A stretch of DNA of 64,000 nucleotides, taken from assembly GCF_040451425.1 (NCBI RefSeq), contig NZ_CP144374.1, positions 963,501-1,027,500 of the forward strand, given 5' to 3'. The DNA comes from Thermodesulfovibrio sp. 3462-1 (lineage in GTDB: Bacteria > Nitrospirota > Thermodesulfovibrionia > Thermodesulfovibrionales > Thermodesulfovibrionaceae). The notes under the pieces are model-generated. The model was not told where the DNA came from, did no database searches, and was given only the letters and a program-made list of their open reading frames with translations. A program made the position numbers and the translations under genes. This document shows, in pieces, positions 57,539 to 64,000 of this stretch; the first letter of the stretch is position 1, and each line of letters starts with the position of its first letter.

Positions 57539-59105
57539 AGTTTTAGATAAATTTCAAAGAATGAGTATTGTCAAAAAAATTTTTGTCTCATTTTTAATTC
57601 TTTTTATAATACTCATCCTTGCTGTTAATCTGCTTATTCTTAATTACCAAAAGAATTCTCTCAAAAGCCAGATTAATAAAAACATCACACTACTGCTGGA
57701 AAATCTGTCAAAGGATGCTATAGACCATATTGTTTTTTTTGATCCCCTGGCAATTGATGAACAAATCACACTTATTATGAATACTCCAGGCATTGATTAC
57801 ATAATGATTGCCGATAAAAATGGTAGAATTATCGGTCATAGCAACAAAAAGGAACTTGGAAATTTTATAGATATTGAGAAAGAAACTTTAAAAAAATGGC
57901 AGTATGTTGACAATGAAGAAATAAGACATTTAAATATTCCAATTATGGCTGGAGACACATTTATTGGAATTTTAAGGGCGGGAATTTCAGAAAATAAAAT
58001 AAATCAATATGTCAGTGATGGTACAAAAGACTTGAAAAACTATATTTTTATTCTCAACTTTTTAGCCCTTGGAGTGACTATTCTTATGTCCTTTATGCTA
58101 TCAAAAACTCTTATAAAACCCCTTCAAAGGCTTAAAGAAAAAATGTTCCATATCCAGGCAGACAAGCTTGAACTCTGTCAAAATCCATATATTGTCCTTT
58201 GCAAAGACATACTTTCATGCACAAAAACTGACTGCCCAGCCTATGGGAAAGAAAGATGCTGGTTAATTAAAGAGGCAAAGGAAAACTGTAAAGTCTGCCA
58301 CAATATTGATTGTCAGGACTGTTATGTTTATAAAGTCTCCTGCGGTGATGAAATTGGATATTTGATTGAAACATTTAATGAAATGATAATAAAACTCAAA
58401 CACTCCTTTGAAGAGCTTGACAAAGCTACAAAAGAAAAATTAAAGCTTGAAAAATCATCTGCAATGGCAGAAATGGCAATGACAGTTGCCCATGAGATTA
58501 AAAATCCTTTAAATGCTATAAAAGCATCCACCTCTTATATAAAATCTAACTTTGAAGGCGAAGTATTAAGAGAGTTTCTATCTATAATTGATAGAGAGAC
58601 AGAAAGACTCAATGAATTAATAACAGGTTTTCTTTCCTATGCCAGACCACTTCCTTTAAAATATGAAAAAGCTGATCTAAACAAAGCAATTGCAGATGTG
58701 ATAAAACTTATTGAAACAGAAGTTAAAGAAGAAGGTAAAATATTAAATATAGAATTTGACAATTCCATACCTGAATTTTACTTTGACAATCACCAGTTAA
58801 AACAGGCAATACTGAATCTGCTGGTTAATGCTATGGATGCAACAAAGAAGGGAGACAGTATTACAGTGAAAACATTAAAAAAAGACAGCAAAGTATTAAT
58901 AACAATATCTGACACTGGTATGGGAATCCCTGAAGAGCTTTTAAATAAAATATTTGAACCTTTTTTTACTACAAAAACAACAGGTTCAGGACTTGGACTT
59001 GCTTGCGTTGAAAGAATTATAAAGAACCATGATGGAAGTATAACTGTTAACAGTAAAAAAAATGGTGGAACAGAATTTATAATAGAATTACCATTAAAAT
59101 TATAA
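57498..59105 (+). CDS. membrane histidine kinase with cysteine-rich linker
   Basis: 535 residues. A first membrane segment (KKIFVSFLILFIILILAVNLLIL) and a second (FILNFLALGVTILMSFML) bracket a periplasmic sensor of about 130 residues. A HAMP-like region is interrupted by a nine-cysteine segment, ILSCTKTDCPAYGKERCW...CKVCHNIDCQDCYVYK, resembling the cysteine-rich 'CPAYG...CW' linkers of deltaproteobacterial sensors. The kinase core has H-box VAHEIKNPLNAIKAS, N-box NLLVNAMDA, DTGMGIPEE and GSGLGLACVERI. The ATG at 57498 has AAAGAGG 6 nt upstream; an ATG at 57561 is an alternative that would remove the overlap with the lipoprotein gene. It partners the next gene. Confidence 0.88.
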   Translation: MQISQHLKNLAINKVLDKFQRMSIVKKIFVSFLILFIILILAVNLLILNYQKNSLKSQINKNITLLLENLSKDAIDHIVFFDPLAIDEQITLIMNTPGIDYIMIADKNGRIIGHSNKKELGNFIDIEKETLKKWQYVDNEEIRHLNIPIMAGDTFIGILRAGISENKINQYVSDGTKDLKNYIFILNFLALGVTILMSFMLSKTLIKPLQRLKEKMFHIQADKLELCQNPYIVLCKDILSCTKTDCPAYGKERCWLIKEAKENCKVCHNIDCQDCYVYKVSCGDEIGYLIETFNEMIIKLKHSFEELDKATKEKLKLEKSSAMAEMAMTVAHEIKNPLNAIKASTSYIKSNFEGEVLREFLSIIDRETERLNELITGFLSYARPLPLKYEKADLNKAIADVIKLIETEVKEEGKILNIEFDNSIPEFYFDNHQLKQAILNLLVNAMDATKKGDSITVKTLKKDSKVLITISDTGMGIPEELLNKIFEPFFTTKTTGSGLGLACVERIIKNHDGSITVNSKKNGGTEFIIELPLKL

Positions 59106-59108
59106 AAA

Positions 59109-60455
59109 ATGGCAAAGATACTTTATATAGACGATGAAATCAGTGCCTTAAAAGCAATATCAGCTATCTTAAAAAAAGCAGATTTCAATGTTCTTACCGC
59201 AACTACAGCTGAAGAAGGAATTGCCATACTTAAAGAAAATCCTGTTGACTGCCTTTTGCTTGACTATCGTCTTCCTCAGATGGACGGAATAGAACTGCTT
59301 AAATGGCTTAAACTGAATGGAATCAATATACCAACAGTAATGCTTACTGCCTATGGTACCATAGAAAAGGCAGTTGAAGCCATGAAATTGGGTGCCTATC
59401 ATTATTTAATTAAACCTGTTGATACAGAACTTTTAATAAATATCCTGAAGGAAGCAGTTGAAAAAACATCTATGTATTTTAAAGAAACTGAAAAATCAGT
59501 CAGTCCCTTCCCTGAAATTATAGGAAAAAGCAAAGCAATGCAGGAAGTTTTCTATATAATGCAAATGGTATCGGAAAGCAATGCAAATGTATTGATTACA
59601 GGCGAATCAGGCACAGGTAAAGAGCTTGTGGCAAGAGCAATTCATAAAAAATCACCAAGAAATACAAAACCTTTTATTATCATAGATTGCACAACAATAC
59701 CTGAGGCTCTTCTTGAAAGTGAGCTTTTTGGACACGAAAAAGGAGCATTCACAGGTGCTTTAGATAGAAAAATCGGACTATTTGAAATTGCCAATGAAGG
59801 CACAGTATTTCTTGATGAAATTGGAGAATTATCCATGTCTTTACAGAAAAAACTTTTAAGGTTTTTACAGGAAAAGGAAATTCAAAGAATCGGCAGTAAC
59901 ACAAGAATAAAAGTTGATGTAAGAATAATATCTGCTACAAATCGGAATCTTGAAAAACTGGTAAAAGAAGGCACATTTAGAGAAGACCTTTATTGGAGGC
60001 TCAATGTTGTAAGAATTAACCTTCCTCCATTGAGGGAACGAAAAGAAGACATACCCCTGCTTGTTAATCATTTTTTAAATAAGTACTCAAGAGAAAACAA
60101 TAAGCCCATTCCTCAGCTTGATCCTGAAATTATGAATGCCCTGATAAACTATGACTGGCACGGAAATGTTCGAGAGCTTGCAAATGTCATAGAAAGAGCT
60201 GTTGTACTTTCACCTTCCGGAATAATTTCAATGAAACATTTACCCAGAAGAATTCAGGAACAATCAGGATGGACATCTTTAAAAGAAAACAGTTTAAATC
60301 TCTTAGAAGTTGAAAAATCATTAATTCTTAAAGCGTTAAACTCAACTGGATGGAATCAAACAAAAACTGCCCAGATTTTAGGGATTTCAAGGAAACAACT
60401 TCGCACTAAAATGAAAAATCACGGTCTTTTACCAGACTCCGAAGAAGAAGAATAA
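59109..60455 (+). CDS. sigma54-dependent response regulator, NtrC family
   Basis: 448 residues: a receiver domain with phospho-acceptor Asp52 (CLLLDYRLPQMDG), then an AAA+ sigma54-interaction domain with Walker A ITGESGTGKELVARAIH, the GAFTGA loop (HEKGAFTGALDRK) and VFLDEIGELS, and a C-terminal Fis-type helix-turn-helix (NQTKTAQILGISRKQLRTKMKNHGL). It should be phosphorylated by the adjacent kinase and activate sigma54 promoters. Targets are unknown; the sigma54-like promoter near 4750 is the only candidate noticed in this window. It starts 3 nt after the kinase gene. Confidence 0.95.
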   Translation: MAKILYIDDEISALKAISAILKKADFNVLTATTAEEGIAILKENPVDCLLLDYRLPQMDGIELLKWLKLNGINIPTVMLTAYGTIEKAVEAMKLGAYHYLIKPVDTELLINILKEAVEKTSMYFKETEKSVSPFPEIIGKSKAMQEVFYIMQMVSESNANVLITGESGTGKELVARAIHKKSPRNTKPFIIIDCTTIPEALLESELFGHEKGAFTGALDRKIGLFEIANEGTVFLDEIGELSMSLQKKLLRFLQEKEIQRIGSNTRIKVDVRIISATNRNLEKLVKEGTFREDLYWRLNVVRINLPPLRERKEDIPLLVNHFLNKYSRENNKPIPQLDPEIMNALINYDWHGNVRELANVIERAVVLSPSGIISMKHLPRRIQEQSGWTSLKENSLNLLEVEKSLILKALNSTGWNQTKTAQILGISRKQLRTKMKNHGLLPDSEEEE

Positions 60456-60474
60456 AAAATTGTCATAGTCAACA

Positions 60475-62313
60475 TTAAATCTTATATTTCCTGAATAACT
60501 TATTTAATTTATTAACACAGTCAACTATTGCTTTTGCAGAAATCTCCTCATAATCTAAAAGTTCTTCAGGTGCACCACTTTTTGGAGTTTTTCTGCAGGC
60601 AAGACTATAAACTCTTTCAGCCCCCACTTCAGATTTCACTGCCTCTGCAATGCCTCCAGCCGGATAATGGTCTTCAACTGTAATAATTGCTTCTGTCTCT
60701 GAAAGAGCCTCCTTTAGAGTTTCTACATCAAGGGGCTTTAAACTGTATAAATCTATAACTCTGATAAAGATTCCTCTGTTTTTAAGTTCTTCATATGCTT
60801 TCAGTGCTTCATGGAGAGTTATTCCTGCTCCAATAACTGTGAATAAATCTTTATCAGACTTTCTGATTACCTTTGAACCACCAATCGGAAACTCCTCATC
60901 ATAGCTATAAATAACAGGGGTAGTAGAGCGAGTTGTTCTTATATAAACAATTCCTTTGTATTTTGCTGCCTCTCTTACAAGCTTTTCTGTAGAGACCGCA
61001 TCACTGGGATAAAGTATCACACTGTTTAAAATACTTCGCATCATTGCAATGTCTTCAAGTCCCATCTGACTTGGACCATCCTGCCCAATAGAAACCCCAG
61101 CATGAGAGCCAACCAATTTTATGTTTACTTCACTGTATTGAGCCATTCTTATATGGTCAAAAGCACGTGTTAAAAAAGCTGCAAAGGTTGATACAAAAGG
61201 AATTTTTCCTCTAAGTGAAAGTCCTACAGCCATTCCAACCATATTTTGTTCTGCAACAAAGCATTCAAAAAATCTTTCTGGATAATGCTTTTTAAATATC
61301 TCTGCGTATGTAGAGTTAGAAACCTCTGCGTCAAGCACAACAATATCTGGAAATTCTGGAAATATTTTTACCAATGCCTCACCATAGGCACGCCTTGTGG
61401 CAACCATCTCACCAATGTTATATCTGTTTGTAAACTCTTTTATCTCCAAAGCTTGCTGTTTAGGCTTAAGACTATCAGGCTTTTTTATTGAAATCGTAAG
61501 TCTTTTTATCTCTCCAAGTTCTTTCAAAGCCTCTTTAAATTCAGCCTCTGAGAGAGCTACTCCATGTCTACCTTCTCTGTCTTCAAGAAAAGAGACTCCT
61601 TTACCTTTCACTGTTTTTGCAATTATCATTGTTGGTAACTTGCTTTTTAAAGCTTCATCATAAGCTTTAAAAATCTCATCAAAGTTGTGACCATCAATGC
61701 ATATAGTTTTCCATCCAAAAGAAGAAATTCTTTTTTCATAGGCAGACAAATCCCATCCATACATTGTCTCACCACGTTGACCAAGTCTATTAACATCAAG
61801 TATTCCGATGAGATTGTCAAGTTTGTAATATGAAGCAAGTTGTATAGCTTCCCATACTGAGCCTTCAGCCATTTCACTGTCGCCAAGCAAAACAAAAACA
61901 CGATAAGGGAGTATATCAATATATTTTCCATTTATTGCTATTCCAGCTCCTATTGAAAGACCCTGACCAAGAGAACCTGTTGCTGCCTCAGCATATGGAA
62001 ATGCTCTTACAGGATGACCTTCAAGTGGAGAACCAAATTTTCTTAATGTTAAAAGCTCTTGTTCTGTTAATTTTCCTGCTACTGTCCATAAGGAATAAAG
62101 AAGTGGAGCTGCATGACCTTTTGAAAATATTAATCTATCGTTGTTTGGATTATCAGGATTATCTGCATCAAAATGAAAAAAGCCTCCAAAAAGGAGGCTT
62201 GCCATTAATTCCACTGAAGAAAGGCATGATGTAGGATGACCTGATCCTGCATTAGTTGTTGAAAGAAGAATGTAATATCTTAAAAGCTTTGATAATTCTG
62301 CTAATTCCTTCAC
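60475..62313 (-). CDS. tkt: transketolase, single-chain short form
   Basis: 612 residues containing both transketolase halves. The TPP-binding N-terminal part has TNAGSGHPTSCLSSVELMA, RLIFSKGHAAPLLYSLW, VLLGDSEMAEGSVWEA and TVKGKGVSFLED. The pyrimidine-binding part has RRAYGEALVKIFPEFPDIVVLDAEVSNST and FECFVAEQNMVGMAVGLSLRG, and a C-terminal domain follows (DHYPAGGIAEAV). It is shorter than classic bacterial transketolase (about 660) and closer in size to the animal-type form. It moves two-carbon units in the pentose phosphate pathway. It overlaps the upstream rpoD gene by 4 bp. Confidence 0.93.
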   Translation of the reverse strand: MKELAELSKLLRYYILLSTTNAGSGHPTSCLSSVELMASLLFGGFFHFDADNPDNPNNDRLIFSKGHAAPLLYSLWTVAGKLTEQELLTLRKFGSPLEGHPVRAFPYAEAATGSLGQGLSIGAGIAINGKYIDILPYRVFVLLGDSEMAEGSVWEAIQLASYYKLDNLIGILDVNRLGQRGETMYGWDLSAYEKRISSFGWKTICIDGHNFDEIFKAYDEALKSKLPTMIIAKTVKGKGVSFLEDREGRHGVALSEAEFKEALKELGEIKRLTISIKKPDSLKPKQQALEIKEFTNRYNIGEMVATRRAYGEALVKIFPEFPDIVVLDAEVSNSTYAEIFKKHYPERFFECFVAEQNMVGMAVGLSLRGKIPFVSTFAAFLTRAFDHIRMAQYSEVNIKLVGSHAGVSIGQDGPSQMGLEDIAMMRSILNSVILYPSDAVSTEKLVREAAKYKGIVYIRTTRSTTPVIYSYDEEFPIGGSKVIRKSDKDLFTVIGAGITLHEALKAYEELKNRGIFIRVIDLYSLKPLDVETLKEALSETEAIITVEDHYPAGGIAEAVKSEVGAERVYSLACRKTPKSGAPEELLDYEEISAKAIVDCVNKLNKLFRKYKI

Positions 62314-63749
62314 TTTTTATTTTCTGAAGTTTCACTTATAAGCATTTTTAAAAGTTTCATCCTGCTTGGATGTTTAAGCTTTCTTAAAGCTTTAGTCTCA
62401 ATCTGACGCACTCTTTCCCTTGTGATCGAAAGATATCTTCCAACTTCTTCCAGGGTATGGTCTCTATCTTCCCCTATTCCGAATCTCATTTTGATAACTT
62501 TTTCTTCCTTTGGTGTAAGAGTTTTTAAAATTCTCTGAATATGTTCACTCAGTTCTGTTCTTTCAGCTTCTGCAACAGGAGAAGGAGAAGTCTTATCTCC
62601 AATAAAGTCTTCAAGCTCTGTATCTTCATCTCCAATTGGCGTTTGGAGTCCTATTGGATCCTGTATAGCTCTGAAAACTTCCTCAACTTTCCTTACAGGA
62701 ACGCCGAGTTTTTCAGCAATTTCTTCATTACTTGGTTCTCTTCCAAGTTGCTGTGTAAGTTCACGAGATGCTTTTGTAACCCTATTATAAAACTCCATCA
62801 TATGAACCGGGACTCTTATTGTTTTTGTTTGATCAATTAAAGCCCTTGTGATCGCCTGCCTGATCCACCATGTTGCATAAGTTGAAAATTTGAATCCTTT
62901 TTCATATTTAAATTTATCAACGGCTTTCATTAAACCAATATTGCCTTCTTCTATTAAATCAAGAAGAGGAAGCCCTCTGCCTACATAGTTTTTTGCAATG
63001 TTAACCACAAGTCTTAAATTTCTGGTAATTAATTCATTTTTTGTTTCTTCAACAAGACATTTTGCTTTATATATCTTTTGCCAGATATTTTTCAATTCAT
63101 CTATCTTAAGCCCTGATTCGTTTTCAATCTTTTTAATTTCTGTATGAACTTCTTTATAAAGATTCTCCAATTGTTTTGTATTTTCACCGGATTTCTTTTT
63201 TTCATTTATAAGTTTCCGTAATTCTTTGATAGAACCATATTCTTTAATTTTTTCTTCAATTTTTTCAATGTCATTAATTAAATTTTCCATGCGAATAATA
63301 GTTCTACTTAGTGCCTCTTCTGCTTTGTCTTCTTCAGTTAAAGTTTCAACATCTTCTTCTTTATTTATCTCATCTAAAATTTTTTGATAAAGAGTTAATC
63401 CCATTACTGTCTCTTTAATTATGCTCTTTCCTTCCTGAAGTTTTTTAGCAAGTTCAACTTCCTCTTCCTTGGTAAGTATTGGAATATCACCCATTGAATT
63501 AAAATAAGCCTGAACGAGGTCCTCTACATGCTCCTCTTCTTCAAGTTCTTCCTCTTCTTCTAAAAATACTTCCTCCTCATCTTCATCAACAACTCTCACT
63601 CCCATATCACTCAAAACATCAATAAGATCCTCTAGTTCTTCCGGAGAATAATATTCTGATGGAAGAGCTTCATTGATTTCATCATATGTAAGTTTTCCTC
63701 TTTTTTTCCCGAGATTTACAATTTCTTCAAAAATATCTCTTTCCTTCAT
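62310..63749 (-). CDS. rpoD: RNA polymerase primary sigma factor (sigma70)
   Basis: 479 residues with region 1.1 (about 1-60, GKLTYDEINEALPSEYYSPEELEDLIDVL), an acidic stretch (EEEEELEEEEHVED), and region 1.2 (VQAYFNSMGDIPILTKEEEVELAK). A non-conserved insert follows, then regions 2-4: NLRLVVNIAKNYVGRGLPLLDLIEEGNIGLMKAVDKFKYEKGFKFSTYATWWIRQAITRA, RVPVHMMEFYNRV and the C-terminal LEEVGRYLSITRERVRQIETKALRKLKHPSR. Region 2.4 and 4.2 residues are those of a housekeeping sigma, agreeing with the TTGACA/TATAAT promoters found here. It lies between the rRNA terminator and transketolase. Confidence 0.97.
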   Translation of the reverse strand: MKERDIFEEIVNLGKKRGKLTYDEINEALPSEYYSPEELEDLIDVLSDMGVRVVDEDEEEVFLEEEEELEEEEHVEDLVQAYFNSMGDIPILTKEEEVELAKKLQEGKSIIKETVMGLTLYQKILDEINKEEDVETLTEEDKAEEALSRTIIRMENLINDIEKIEEKIKEYGSIKELRKLINEKKKSGENTKQLENLYKEVHTEIKKIENESGLKIDELKNIWQKIYKAKCLVEETKNELITRNLRLVVNIAKNYVGRGLPLLDLIEEGNIGLMKAVDKFKYEKGFKFSTYATWWIRQAITRALIDQTKTIRVPVHMMEFYNRVTKASRELTQQLGREPSNEEIAEKLGVPVRKVEEVFRAIQDPIGLQTPIGDEDTELEDFIGDKTSPSPVAEAERTELSEHIQRILKTLTPKEEKVIKMRFGIGEDRDHTLEEVGRYLSITRERVRQIETKALRKLKHPSRMKLLKMLISETSENKK

Positions 63750-63780
63750 ATTAATCCTCTACAAAGTAGTTTATATTTAA

Positions 63781-63808
63781 ATCTTATCAATTTTTAAAAA
63801 ATTTTCAA
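63781..63808 (-). promoter_or_regulatory. sigma70 promoter of rpoD
   Basis: Minus strand TTGAAA (63803-63808), 16-bp spacer, TAAGAT (63781-63786). Predicted start about 25 nt upstream of the rpoD ATG (63749), which has an AGAGGA site. Confidence 0.55.
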
Positions 63809-63825
63809 CTCTAAAAAAATAAAAT

Positions 63826-63860
63826 AAAAAAGAGAAAGGGATTAACCCTTCCTCTTTTTT
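63826..63860 (-). terminator. intrinsic terminator of the rRNA operon
   Basis: On the minus strand a 14-bp stem with one mismatch (AAAAAAGAGGAAGGG, loop TTAAT, CCCTTTCTCTTTTTT) runs into ATTTTATTTTTTT. It lies 37 nt after the 23S rRNA end and before the rpoD promoter. Confidence 0.85.
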
Positions 63861-63896
63861 ATAAAAATATTTTTTGACAAGAAGAAATAAAAGAGT

Positions 63897-64000
<104 letters not shown>

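Noticed and set aside
62541..62840. 99-codon plus-strand frame opposite rpoD, and similar frames opposite other genes
   Set aside because: Each is antisense to a well-supported gene and shows no family motif or ribosome site.

Overview
The window is a compact, AT-rich bacterial chromosome segment that begins inside a nuoB gene and ends inside a 23S rRNA gene. Genes are tightly packed with many 1-20 bp overlaps, most starts have a clear AGGAGG-type ribosome binding site, and no transposase, phage or CRISPR locus is visible. The gene content is a cytoplasmic PsrA/PhsA-like molybdoenzyme with complex I, TauE-type sulfur-anion permease halves, an Aquifex-type aconitase, both pyruvate phosphate dikinase and PEP synthase, LolA, and sigma54 two-component regulation. 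Together with the base composition this suggests a thermophilic anaerobe of the Thermodesulfovibrio (Nitrospirota) type. The taxonomic call is inference from gene content, not from a database match.

Layout. 1-4857 (minus): a sulfur/redox operon of two TauE/SafE half-permeases, a molybdopterin oxidoreductase, a four-cluster ferredoxin subunit and nuoB, preceded by a sigma54-type promoter and two upstream palindromes. 4858-6795: aconitase. 6877-8972 (plus): lysA-dapF. 8909-18295 (minus): ppdK, a coiled-coil nuclease-like protein, addA and addB. 18415-22197 (plus): an RlmI-like methyltransferase and ppsA, separated by a repeat element. 22311-29512 (plus): rho, thioesterase, purL, argS. 29515-32146 (minus): ftsH-folP. 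32239-35789 (plus): aroC, lytic transglycosylase, coiled-coil protein, zapA. 35786-39629 (minus): aspS followed by an HDOD/GGDEF signalling trio. 40005-48560 (plus): tpiA-secG, peptide-binding lipoprotein, lolA, pdxA, ene-reductase, gatA, gatB and a mini-cytochrome. 48563-49477 (minus): ilvE. 49892-60455 (plus): mfd, TPR lipoprotein, murJ, metallo-hydrolase, and a duplicated PhnD-like binding protein with its histidine kinase and NtrC-type regulator. 60475-63749 (minus): transketolase and rpoD. 63897-64000 (minus): 23S rRNA 3' end, followed directly by a terminator with no 5S gene.

The main non-coding discoveries are these. First, a mosaic intergenic repeat occurs in three copies (near 19.6, 39.8 and 49.6 kb). 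Each copy ends exactly 5 nt upstream of the -35 box of a sigma70 promoter, serving ppsA, tpiA and a predicted small RNA. Second, that small RNA is about 82 nt (49727-49808), with its own promoter, a 5' hairpin and an intrinsic terminator. Third, a sigma54 promoter with two TGTCC...GGACA-like sites lies in front of the sulfur/redox operon. Fourth, the tpiA promoter places the transcription start almost on the ATG, which predicts a leaderless mRNA; rlmI-like, aroC and mfd show weaker signs of the same.
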